Origin: Endocalyx cinctus
Taxonomy: Eukaryota > Ascomycota > Sordariomycetes > Amphisphaeriales > Apiosporaceae
Reading direction: 5' to 3'
DNA length: 64,000 nucleotides
Assembly: GCA_001600455.1 (NCBI GenBank)
Contig: BCKC01000005.1
Span: 1,488,001-1,552,000, forward strand
The notes beneath the pieces are model-generated. The model saw only the letters and a list, made by a program, of their open reading frames with translations. It did no database searches and was not told the origin of the DNA. The position numbers and the translations under genes are program-made. This document shows positions 43,834 through 54,862 of the stretch, one piece after another; positions within the stretch are counted from its first letter, which is position 1; every line of letters begins with the position of its first letter.

Positions 43834-44869
43834 TCATAAAGGTTTCTGACCCCAGTATCGCTGAATCAAGAGGTGTATATTATCAGCAGCTTTACTCTCC
43901 TCCATATACTTAGCATGCAGCTCGTCGGCCTCCTCGTTTGTCGTCATTCCCTCGACCCCTCCCATCTTAACGATACCCCTTAGCGACTGCAGAATAACCT
44001 CGGAGATCTCCGTTATTGTCCGCTCTTTGAACCCGTCCGGGTTGGAGCTGGAGAGGACCACCGAAGTCGAGTAGTGCGTCCGACCGTCCACCTTGGCGCA
44101 CCCGGCGTTTTTCAGGTGGATCGGGATGGAGAATGGGATTCTATACCGAAAGAAGAAAAGGAAAAAAAAAGGGTGGGAAGGATTAGTTCATATATTATAT
44201 AACATTATAGAGGGGAGGGAATGGAAGAAATGTAGAAAAGGGGGGGCGATGGGTCCCGGAGGATCCACCCTTTCTTAGGGCGGGTCCATATAGTTTTCAA
44301 ACTCACTGCAAGTCCCGACCCCGTATCTTTCCCAATCGATGACTGATATCGGCGTACCGGTACCAAGCCTGCTTCGGCGGCTGCGTCGTGATGAGGCTAT
44401 CGTTCCCATCGCACCAGACGATCCAGCCTCCCGGTTTCAGGAGGGAGACGAAATTCCTAGCGAGCGCGGGCGCGGTCCCGTCCGCGACGGCGTAGACGAT
44501 GAAGCGGAGGTGGACGACGTCGAACTGGCCCCGCAGGTCCTCGGGGAACGGCTTGAACATGTCGGCGAGCCGGAAATCCACGTTCGCCGGCCGGCTCTCC
44601 TTCGGCGGGAACTTGGTCTCGTCGAAGTCGAGCCCGACGAGCTCGGCCGAGGGCGGGACTTGCCGCGCTATGTCTAGAAGCCAGATACCTGATCCCGTCG
44701 CGACGTCGCAGATCTTGGGCGATGGGTTCGACGCGATCGATTCCGATACGTGGGGCGGGAGGAGCAGGTTGTCCATCACTTCGGTGAAGTACGCGTGTTG
44801 GAGGTTGAGCCGCTTCACCTCGCTCGACATGTCGCCAACGTTCAGCGTGTAGATCGACTCTTCCGCCAT
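43834..44869 (-). CDS. SAM-dependent methyltransferase (class I, UMTA/LaeA-like)
   Basis: Exons 44869..44307 and 44140..43834 on the minus strand join in phase (CA|A) and encode 289 aa. Motif I is KICDVATGSGIWLLDIA and the next strand acidic residue is in VGLDFDETKFPP. FRLADMFKPFPEDL and FDVVHLRFIVYAV form the middle Rossmann strands, and LLKPGGWIVWCDGN is motif III. The N-terminal LNLQHAYFTEVMDNLLLPP helix is typical of the fungal UMTA-like family often found in secondary-metabolite loci. It transfers methyl from SAM to an unknown acceptor, likely in the cytosol. A minus-strand TATA box sits 172 bp upstream. The intron contains G-runs on the plus strand. LaeA itself is longer and nuclear, so a regulatory role is not claimed. 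Confidence 0.92.
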
Positions 44870-45040
44870 TGTCGTTTTATTGTATCTTTTCTTTAATGAG
44901 ATAAATTCGATGTAAATGTCGAGTTGAGGTAGGTGTGTTCAAGGGTGCGCTTTTGGGTTGTTATTTCTCGGGTTAGGATTGACGCAGGGTTTCCGTCCTC
45001 CTAAATGTACACTCCAGATAAAATGTACTGCGTGCATCTC

Positions 45041-45048
45041 TTATATAA
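45041..45048 (-). promoter_or_regulatory. TATA box of the methyltransferase gene
   Basis: Palindromic TTATATAA, 172 bp upstream of the start codon at 44869. Confidence 0.35.
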
Positions 45049-46709
45049 CCTGCCTCTATACACGTACCAGACATCCATGCTATCGGAGGTTTTATATACC
45101 AACTAAACTCCGGTTGTTGGTAGATTGCCGAGGTCGCGTGCAGGCCGTGTAGGTGCCCCTTTACATATACGTGGTACAATTACGAATCTGCATCAGAGCT
45201 GCACGTGTCTATGAGCGGATCTCTATACTTTCTTTCCTCTGGGAGTCTTTTTTAAGTATCGTGCATGAACGAGTCATCGATATACAGTTGCTCCGCGCTC
45301 AGAGAGCGGCCGATATGTCACATCTTTATCCCGGTTCGGCAGAATCCTGACGATCGGCAATTATTGATTGGAGATCAGTATCAGTCGTTCGTGCCCTATA
45401 CCGTGAATTATTAATCATTGATAGTTTTAGGCCTCGGATCACCGCCGTATATCATCCTATTGACTTATTTATACGAGCGCGACAGCCGTAGCGTACGACG
45501 TCACCATTACCTAGCATGCCATGGGGGACAAGGAAGCCTATTCCGGCCGGCTTTGGCATCTCTAGCGCTAAAGAAGTATCGTTCACGATGCGACCTTGCT
45601 AGGACATGTATACCCCTCACATTGCATCCGGAAAAGCAGGGCCAGCTATTTTATATGGGACAGACAATATTAAACCGGGGTATTGTACATGATGATAGAA
45701 TGGGCATAAGATTACCCCATGCTTCATCTGCGTATTGGATACGACGTTCACGACACGATACCGGGATTTGAGCTTACTAAATACATATCGCAGTTATTCC
45801 TTATACTCTCCGCACCATAATGTCCAATCTAGTACGATATAATTTGATATTTTTATATTTGAGATGAGAAATCACTGCCGAAAACCAACGCCCAACATAT
45901 GTTACATGCAGCTATGTACCCATGTGACCGGCTTACACCGTTCACACTTCCAGAAAGATACGCCAATTATGGGTCATCTTACAAAAGTACATCTCACGTC
46001 TTTAAGGATAGAAACGCTAGAGCTAGAGTAAATGCGTGACTCGTGTTAGCTACTTGACGTCTCTCGATATGGAAGTCAATCGCGTAAGACGAAAACGCGT
46101 CTTTTATTTATACTAGACCATAATATATGTAGCTAGGACCAATATCTCAATATACATGTTACGATGTGATCAATTAATTAGCCGTCTAAAAAATTCATCT
46201 TACATTAATAGTTAGAGAGATAATTAAGTGAAGGGAATTAGAAATATGAGACTGAATACTCAACGCTCGATATCATACCATCTCTTCATTTTGTGTATCC
46301 CAGTTCTTACTCTACGGTTACTGTATAATCTCTTGAAGTAACATGATGACTTATAATATAGATCTTGATAAAAAGTTTAAAGAGTTTTTCTCCCTTTCTT
46401 TTATGTATCTGTCTCCGTCTGAATACGCGTAACAATCCTGAAAGCTGACATACTAACAAGAGGTATTGATCGATTGTTGCACAAGTAGAGAAAGTTAACC
46501 GGATGATAGACAATAATTAAGAGCTAATTAGATAACTGTCTAATATAAGTATTTCAGTTGAATATAGTAAAAGTATGAGAACCTTGAGATAGATATTAAG
46601 CCATGCGTTGATACACAAATAAAAGTTTGAAAGGAAGCCTTCCGTGATATTATACTGAGGTCCTAACAGCGTGGAAGAAGCTGCCAGGATTTCTGGATAT
46701 GCGTATCTC

Positions 46710-46734
46710 TTTTTTTTTTTTTTTTTTTTTTTTT
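46710..46734 (+). repeat. Poly(T) run of 25
   Basis: Uninterrupted homopolymer. If read as poly(A) on the minus strand it could be the tail of a retro-inserted fragment, but no gene-like sequence adjoins it. Confidence 0.8.
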
Positions 46735-47314
46735 ATTTAGAGATGGACGAGGAATCCTACTCTTCAAGGCTTAATTAGTTACTAAGAAGAGCAGAGAAAA
46801 GGGATCCTAATAGATCTATTTCATGATTAACTTCTAATTCTTTAAACTGTAGTTAAGTACCCAATAGCTTGGTTAGCTGACAGCTTAATCATGAGATTAA
46901 ACTCATCTAGTCAGATAAACATATCCGGACAAAACGGCCACATTCTTTAACTTCGTCTAACTCGTTGTGGTGGCGCGACATACCAACCTAGCATACGAAA
47001 GTCCGCGAATATAGGAGTTGAAGGATAAGGCGAATTTAGATATACAGCTTGGCCGGCAAAATTTACTGAAAGCAAGGTTGATATAAAGTTACTATTATCT
47101 AAAATTATTAACCACTATATCTTTGCAAATACAGCGTTTCCCACCACGGAGATAAGTTGTCGAAGAGTATTATATTCAGATGTATCGCATTCATGTCGAA
47201 ATTCTTAAAAGACTTTTTTGTTTTGTCATCTTTATCAATCGAGGAAACCTCAGTTGAAGAAAGACGAGAGCACACGAAATAGTCACTGTTAACGCAACCT
47301 CATCTACCATCAAA

Positions 47315-47491
47315 ATGTCTCTGATATCTTTACCAACAAAATGTCAAGAGCAGCAGTCCGTTGAAGCCACCAAAGCCGCCAAGAGAAAAGAAGGGTCCTT
47401 GAAAAAGACCGTTAAAATGCTCATATTCGTATACAAATTATACAAGTCTCTCGGAAGAAAGAACAAGGATATCGAGGATATGTGTGCGTGA
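47315..47491 (+). CDS. Possible small basic ORF (58 aa), unknown
   Basis: ATG at 47315 in the context CAAAATGTC is followed by 58 codons. The product is lysine-rich (KAAKRKEGSLKKTVK) with a short hydrophobic LIFVYKLYKSL segment, predicted amphipathic. A possible donor (GTGTGCG) near its end could extend it by splicing. No relative recognised; could be chance. Confidence 0.2.
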   Translation: MSLISLPTKCQEQQSVEATKAAKRKEGSLKKTVKMLIFVYKLYKSLGRKNKDIEDMCA

Positions 47492-49370
47492 CCAAACATC
47501 GAAACCTTCACGACGCGACTTATCTACCACCACGGCTACGGCGTTATCCGAACTTTGAAAAAAAAAGGGGATGGACGGGTGATTTAATATTTTCCGGTGA
47601 TTTGCATACGATATCAGAGTTACCGATTATCCATCATCTAAACGCCCCTTTCAACCAGCTCGGTCAGGCCTCTATGGAAGCACTGTAGCCTTCTTCAGTG
47701 GGTAGCCAAGATTTCACTGCCTGCTTACCTCACTGCAAAAGAGAGAGGAGGCTTTCCCGCATCAGCTCGCCCAACTTTCCTCCATCGTCACAAGCCATGA
47801 CACCTGCGATCTCCAACTTCTAAAATAGTTTTTATTGTTGAGATTCGTGGCCAGATAACTGATGGCGCTACATGCAGGCCATTAGTGAAATATAATTATA
47901 CATTGAAACTTGGACCGAATAGCCAAGTCCCGGAGAATTATAGCCCTAGATTAAGCAGCCTGTCGAAAGGGGACGATCTAGATTTTTGAATATCATAAGA
48001 CCAAATCGAAGGATCTCAAGGACGAATAATTTCACATGGTTTGATAAGATAATTAGGGTCTAGCATCTTGGAAAGAAATATCTTGCGTCAATATACCACG
48101 CGCGAAGCGGCGGATCGAGCTAGCTGGATCAACCTTGGCTGGAAATGCAATATAACTTCTGCCAAAGAACCTTTTTACGTTCTTTGTAACGATATCTTGA
48201 TCGTTTGGATGAATAGGGCCATGAAAATATCACTTCGAGGCGATGCACGGCTAATGATAAGCGGCTCTCAATTTCATGTCACCTAGGTTGTGTCAGATAC
48301 CAGATAACCATCAGCTACCCTGGTGTAAATGTATTTTTTGTTGTGTATATATACGTGGCATCGCTCCCATATATTTTCTATAGAAGGAAAGCCGGGAATT
48401 AATGTGTCAATGAGCCTTATCCTTGACTAGCTGGTATCATACGGCCTATCTGTCCTTTGGTAGACCCCTTTCTCTTACAAGTTGGTAGAAATATGGTATA
48501 AATTTCAAGCTTTAATCAGTGATGGAAATGATCCATTTTTGTAGACAGTGATAAGCTGTCAATACTTAAGAGTCCAGCGTGATTTCAAAAGGTTCAAATC
48601 ATTCTGCAAGATGCCACGACACCTACAAGTTGTGGTTTAAGTGAGGGAGGGGCAAGGACAGGAGGGCTGGCTGTTAGTGGATATTTGGAGAAGTAGCATT
48701 CGTCGTGTCGTCCAAGAGAAATGCCATCTCAGTAAGCGAATTTTGGTATAAAAGGAGGCACCAAAGGCGAGAGAGCTGACATGAGTACATCTTATAGTAT
48801 AGCTGGTCCACTTACGGGCTGTTCTGGGCTTGAAGTTATCGTTCCCAACTGCCTCATCTGACGTCAGCACGAGATATCTGAATGACTGATAACATCAATT
48901 TTTAACAGTTATTCCGGTGGTTATTCCCAGTGATCATCTAAGCAGATAATTAACCCGAACACTGTTCCGATATTAGTGCTGGAAATGCCCTGGTAACGAA
49001 TTCGAAGTATTTATTCCCAGATCCATCATGAGAGTTATCTCGGTAGCTCACACCAAAGCCGGTCTCTCCCCCGGGGGGTATAACGCGGACTTACGTGCAG
49101 AGTTCTCATGGTAAAATCTCGCTTAGTAACTTGCGTAACACCAGGATATTATATTTCCCTCGTTTCGAGTATATATATATTGTCGTAATCTGTTTGACTG
49201 CCTCGTGAGACTGCGTATGGACTTACAGAGTTCTTATTAACTGCCATTGATTATAAATGCCTAAGTCGAAGTGTTTGCACTACTTCAAAATTTTCTTCTG
49301 GGTTCAAGGAGGCATATTAAGCGTGGTAGAGAAAATTTCCTACCTGATATTATTACCCCACCCCCTAAAG

Positions 49371-51386
49371 ATGCCTCTCGTAAGCGAAGACGAGTTTATA
49401 AGCCAAAGCTATGACTACCTCATCATTGGGGGAGGGACAGCCGGGTTAGCACTGGCAACCCGTCTCTCGGAAGACCCTAGTTTGGTAATCGGCGTCCTCG
49501 AAGCCGGGCCTGCTGCGCTCGACGAAGCGTCAATCAACGAGTCGGGGCGTTTTTACGAAAACTTGTTTTCAAAATACGATTGGAAATTCGCATCGATTCC
49601 GCAGAAAGAGCTTGATGGTCAGGTGATCGTACAGTCGCGCGGAAAGGTTCTCGGCGGCACGAGCGCCATCAATTTTATGATCTGGAATCGTGGCTGTAGA
49701 GAAGATTACGATGCTTGGGAAAAGCTGGGCAATCGAGGTTGGGGTTGGGACGGCCTTTTGTAAGTCCCCTGAGTAAATCCACACGCCTGGGTCTCTCAGG
49801 CCATTCTATTCAACCGGGCACAGTGATTGACATGTATTAAAAACCCTGTCAATGCTTCTGAGTTCACTTAAAGTTCAAGTCTTTCTGCTCGTTGCAAGTT
49901 TGCATCCTGTTAAGGCAAATTAAACTGTGCCATTTTGCTGACATAATTCTCATAAAGGCCATTCTTCAAGAAGTCCGAGGTATTCCACCCGCCTGCCAAC
50001 GAGACCCAGTTCGAGAATCGAGAATACTACGATCGTGAAGCCGCTGGCAGTGATGGTCCGATACACGTTTCGTACAGTACGAAGGATAACCCCACGAACA
50101 AGCTTTGTTATGACGCCATGGTCTCTCTTGGGGTTCCCGAGAACAAGGGACATGATTCCGGTTCTAACATTGGCGTGTGGACAAATCCGGTCGCTGTCAA
50201 TCCTACTACTGGGTTCAGGTCGTACGCAGCGTCGGCATACTTTGAGCCTAACGCAACAAGACCGAATCTTTTTGTGCTTTGCGAAGTACTTGTCCAAAAG
50301 ATTGTGATGAGTAAAATAGAAGGGCAGTTGTATGCGACAGGTGCTCAATTTACCTCAGCGAAGAATCAGGCGCGAGTGGTATCTGCTTCCAGGGAGGTGA
50401 TTCTTTGTGCTGGAAGTATCCAATCTCCGCAGTTACTCGAGCTTTCAGGTGTGGGAAACCCGCAGATCCTATCAGACGCCGGTATCGAGGTCAAGGTGTC
50501 AAATCCAAACGTAGGAGAGAATCTGCAGGATCACTTGAGTGAGTTGACACTACTAATTACCGATTAAACGCTATATTAACTAGCCTTAGTGACGGTAACG
50601 GTTTACGAAATTGACCCATCACTTGAGCAAGTCAACTTCGGTGCGGCTCGCTGCCCATTCTCCTATCTCCCAGTAAGGGAGGCCACGTCGGAAGACATTG
50701 CGAATGATTTCGCAGATAGAATCCAAACGCTGAAGACATTGAGCCCGGGGAAGAAAGCCATTCTCAAAAGCAGATTCGAGTCTAGCACCCGGGTCGGTCA
50801 ACTTGAATATGTTTTTGAGATTGGTAATAGAAGCTTCTTCTTCCAGCCGGATTCTAGTGAAGACAAGAGATATGGGAGCATGGTGCAATTTCTGCAATAT
50901 CCCCTTTCGGAAGGAAGCGTCCATATTCGTCCATTAGTGGCCGGCGAGTCTTCGATTTCTCAGCAGCCCATACTCGATCCTCGATATTATGTGGGAGACC
51001 ATGGAGCATTAGACCTTGAGACTGTATGTCAATCTCTCCGATTCGCCGAGAAAGTCTGCTCTACAGAACCCTTGAGTGGCGTAATCCGTTCACGAGTGTG
51101 CCCACCACCCTCGGTAAGCAGCGACGATGAATGGCAGGATTGGGCTAGACATAATACCACAACAGAATGGCATCCTATAGGAACTTGTGGCATGGGTGGA
51201 GACGAGGGTATAAAAGCTGGAGTGGTTGACGATAGACTGAGGGTTTATGGAGTTGGTAGACTAAGGGTGGTGGATGCGAGCATTATGCCGCTCCATATAA
51301 GCGCTCATCCACAGGCAACGGTTTATGCCATAGCAGAAAAGGCCGCTCATATGATACGGGAAGATCTGGTGCAGCAGGGAATATAA
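49371..51386 (+). CDS. GMC-family FAD oxidoreductase (aryl-alcohol oxidase / choline dehydrogenase-like)
   Basis: Exons 49371..49759, 49958..50538 and 50590..51386 give 588 aa in phase; intron 2 is only 51 nt. The ATG at 49371 is preferred because it places DYLIIGGGTAGLALATRL at residue 15 onward, as usual; an upstream ATG at 49257 would add an odd 38-residue extension. VLEAGP completes the Rossmann ADP-binding unit, GKVLGGTSAINFMIWNRG is GMC signature 1, and EVILCAGSIQSPQLLELSGVG is signature 2. The C-terminal catalytic pair is His in TEWHPIGTCGMG and His in ISAHPQATVYAIAEKAA. The enzyme oxidises an alcohol with FAD and passes electrons to O2 or another acceptor. No signal peptide, so probably intracellular. 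The segment after ENLQDHL seems about 25 residues shorter than in typical relatives. Confidence 0.92.
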
Positions 51387-51882
51387 GGGTAGGATATATA
51401 TAGATGTGAGAGTGAGTGATGAGTAATGAGTAAGTACATCTGGATTATAGAAGTTGAATGGTTAAGTACTTCAAGTTTGAAGAAACGATAGAATCTAGAA
51501 AGTTGAAATAGAGAAATACTGTACCGTCTAAGGAAATAATCGCGACAATTATCTAACCCGTTTATTGACATACGCTGTATTTGAGTTGTATTTAAATATC
51601 CGTTAGATATATTTTTGAACTGCCTACGCTAGTCTCATTCCGGTTAATACGATGTATTAAGTAAGAACGAAATTCATCCAGCTAATAATTAACCTTCCAG
51701 AGCTTTGCTTTGCTTCCCTAAATAATTCTATATTCAACAAGTATTTTGCGACAGCAACACGTTTTTATATACGAGACAAGTCCCAATCATCATTTATATC
51801 TCGCTTGAAAAGAGTGGAATATTGATACCCGAAGATAATACATATTGAGTCAATAGCCTAAAAAAAAATTAACATCATCACA
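51387..51882. other. Intergenic region
   Basis: 0.5-kb AT-rich spacer between the GMC and zinc-finger genes. No recognisable element. Confidence 0.5.
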
Positions 51883-53161
51883 ATGGGAAAAAAGAAGCGT
51901 GGTCACCCCGACGTCGAGGACCTCCTTGCGCGACCTTGGTGTTACTACTGTACGCGTCGCCAAACACCTTGAACCCTAATTTTTCTTGCTAACAATCATC
52001 TCAGGTGAAAGAGATTTTGAAGACTTAAAACTTTTAATATCGCATCAAAAGGCGAAACACTTCAAATGTGACAGATGTGGAAGGAGACTCAATACTGCCG
52101 GAGGTATGTCGTATATCTTAATCTTATTCAATTCGGGGCCCGATTCCATTTTCTATATTGAATAACAGTAAAAATACTCTTACTAACTCGTAATGATTCT
52201 GTTTTCCAGGTCTTTCCGTGCACATGAATCAAGTACACAAGGAATCATTATCGTCCGTCGAGAACGCGCTCCCAAACCGACAAGGTCTGGACGTCGAAAT
52301 CTTTGGTATGGAAGGTATTCCCGAGGATATAGTCCAGCAGCACAACCAGCGAATTATACAAAACTTCTACCAAGCGCAAGCCGAGCGGTACGCCGCCACC
52401 GGAAACCCTCCTCCCGGTCAGGGCGGCAAGGGTCCCGCCAAGAAGATCAAGATTGAGAGCTCAGACGAGATCAAGAAGCGTCTTGCCGAGCATCGTGCAC
52501 GTCTCGCCACTCAGAAGACCGCGAACGGTGGTAGCGCCGGTCATACTCCCAGAGAAGGCTTGCTCGATGGACATAGCCCGTCCCAGAGCGCCTCCCCTGG
52601 AACCTTTGTATGTTTCATGATTTGCCCAGGTCTCGTTATAAATCTACTACATTTCAAGTGTTTGCTAACATTTTTATCTTTTATTAGAACTCACCCTTCC
52701 CGCCCCCTGGAGGACAGTTCCCCGGATACCCCCAACAGTCCGTCCCCGGCTACACGCCAACGTCTCAATATGAGTACCCTCCGTCAAACCTACCATCTCG
52801 ACCCGGAAGCAATATTCCCGCCCCCTCGAGCCTTCCCGCTCGTCCTGGGCAACCTGGCTGGCAACAACCGGGAGGTGCCTCGACAATCGACGAGCTGGTA
52901 TCTGGTGCCGCTCACCAACAAGGCGACGAGATCGATCATATCATTCGTATGGCTGAAGCGCGCATCAAACCGCCCACCAAGAAGCCGGATGCTTCCGAAA
53001 CGACCGCCGCCGGGGAAGAGCCCGCCGCGGCACCGGAGAAGAAATCCAAGAAGGATAAGGATAAGAACGTGAAGATGATATACGAGGACGACTTTAGTCC
53101 TGAGGAGAGGATGGCGATGATGCCTAAGTACGCGTTTGCTCCTGAAGCTGCCGCCGCGTAA
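51883..53161 (+). CDS. BuGZ/ZNF207-like C2H2 zinc-finger protein
   Basis: Exons 51883..51949, 52005..52103, 52210..52607 and 52688..53161 give 345 aa with all phases closing. The N-terminus [20 protein letters not shown] is highly characteristic of the BuGZ family. It is followed by two C2H2 fingers: CYYC...HQKAKHF (finger 1) and [22 protein letters not shown] (finger 2, split by intron 2). A mid-region helix ([21 protein letters not shown]) and a Pro/Gln/Gly-rich low-complexity stretch follow. The acidic C-terminal segment reads [20 protein letters not shown]. Animal BuGZ binds Bub3 through a GLEBS motif, stabilises it at kinetochores and forms condensates with tubulin; fungal members are also linked to splicing. 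The fungal function is inferred. Nuclear location is likely from the KKSKKDKDK patch. Confidence 0.92.
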
Positions 53162-54231
53162 TAAGGTAGGACGTACTTATACGTTTTGAAATTTGTAAGA
53201 TATCAGGTGACGCCGGAAAACAAGGAAACGACCGGCTGGGGAGGATTATAACGGGCCTTTCAATGCGATATCAACCAAAGTATCTGTGAGCAGAGGCTCT
53301 ATTGTCTTTCGCTCAATAAAAAGGTCAATAAAATTGAACATGTTTTTAATATCCCGCGCTTATTAATGGCACTTGGCGCTCCAACTTTTACTTACTTAAT
53401 GTGTATCGTGATAAGTATTTGAAAGGCATCATTAATGGCAAGACTATGTTTTCTACTCCATCGGACCGAGAGTAGTAATTCTAGTGAATCGAGGACAAAC
53501 TTTCTCAGTATCCAACCGTATATTGTCTGGGCCTATACCTACGCGCTATTTTCTGCGCTTGGCAATATCAACCGAGGTTATTGGCCAAAGACGTAAGCCA
53601 TCCGCCACGAAAATCGGTGGAAGTGCCGTAGCCATAGGCTTACCTTCTTATCATACGGAGATCGGCAACTCGTCGCGGACGTGCGTGCTGATTCGCCGTG
53701 GTGGCCTATTCTTTCTATTCTACCGTCCTCTATAATCTTGCTGTGTCGGTCGACTCGACATCTTCGCCGTCTGGGTCCCGTTTTGCCGTTGGGGCATTGA
53801 CTCTTCGACCCACTAACGGCGGTCGTTTCCAAGAAAACGATTATTGTTAATTATTTTACTTCATTGGAGAGTTAAACTACTCCCACTTGTCTTATTCAAG
53901 AGACGCCATTTCTATTTCCTCCGCTTTACAGTACATGACGCCATGTCTTTCTCGGTGCTGAAGATCGGTCCATAATACGGTAAACCACAAGTATGCCGCA
54001 TCTTCACTAGATGGAATTTGGCTAGGATGTCGAAGCTCAGATGCCTAAAGCAGACCTAATACGCGTGATCTCGGAACCTCGTTTTTGGACGGTCTAGGAC
54101 GTCTATGCCGGCAGGAAGAAGTGTTGCTGTCAATCCATCTACATACATACCGAATACGAGTAGAATCGGCTTATAGTGTAAATATTGGCTCAGCTTTCGT
54201 TTTGTTTACGAAGTTGGGTTCATTGTTTAAA
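53162..54231. other. Intergenic region
   Basis: 1.07-kb spacer. A moderately GC-rich patch at 53560-53830 is open on both strands for about 84 codons but neither frame has recognisable similarity. Nothing else seen. Confidence 0.45.
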
Positions 54232-54592
54232 ATGAATCAATTTATTTCCCTTCAAGTAAAGACTATCACAAGCCTTCCTAACGACTCTTTTCTTAGCAAG
54301 AACACAGTCGTACGTATTTCAACAGCCCCAACTAGAGTCACTCAAACACTTAAACTGGTGTTTCTCTCATACGACAATAAAATGCTACGACTCTTGTTAG
54401 GTATACTCGTACGCATGATATCAAGGTAGGCTCTAAATTCTCTCTTCATCTCGCTGCGCTCGTACAAAATAGAATAATTCATTATTACATGATCTTTATC
54501 TGGCTATATCGATGTAGCTATGACTTTATTATTTTTATTTCAGAGTCAAAGAACTGCTTCGCCAGGCTCTTTATAATGCTTTAAGAAGATAA
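54232..54592 (+). CDS. Possible small two-exon gene (80 aa), unknown
   Basis: ATG at 54232 opens 64 codons. A donor-like GTAGGC at 54426 and an acceptor TTTATTTCAG ending at 54543 join in phase to a 16-codon exon ending in TAA at 54590-54592. The C-terminus would be a basic amphipathic helix (LVRMISRVKELLRQALYNAL crosses the splice). No family is recognised. It lies 270 bp upstream of kinase-like gene B on the same strand, so it could also be leader sequence of that gene. The splice donor is not the preferred GTAAGT. Confidence 0.3.
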
Positions 54593-54862
54593 TGAGACAT
54601 GTAAACTTGGCTGAATAAAGCACCTTTGTTCTAAATATCAAACCCGGAATCCTCACGCATGGTTCTTTGACTAGTTACCTATGCGACGATATTTTTTTCG
54701 TTTTAGTTTAGTCGGTTTCACTCGTGATAGAACATTTTTATACACTTACTTCTTGACTACCCTTATTATTGTTATCACCATTACTCCCACCTCTTATTTT
54801 CCTTTTCTTTTTTTTTCCCCTATCGCAAAATCAAACAGTTTCTGTCGAAAATCAATGCGAAA

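Larger units (their letters stand above)
45049..49370. other. 4.3-kb gene-poor region
   Basis: AT-rich, with a poly(T) run of 25 at 46710-46734. The only mildly interesting open frame is the 58-codon one at 47315, listed separately. Open frames at 45418-45771 and 48068-48286 show no coding bias or family. The ATG at 49257 extends the GMC gene upstream but is not preferred. Confidence 0.45.

Noticed and set aside
45418..45771. 117-codon ORF in the gene-poor region
   Set aside because: No recognisable domain or coding bias.
49257..49370. 38-residue N-terminal extension of the GMC oxidoreductase
   Set aside because: The family normally begins 10-20 residues before the GxGxxG motif; the ATG at 49371 fits.
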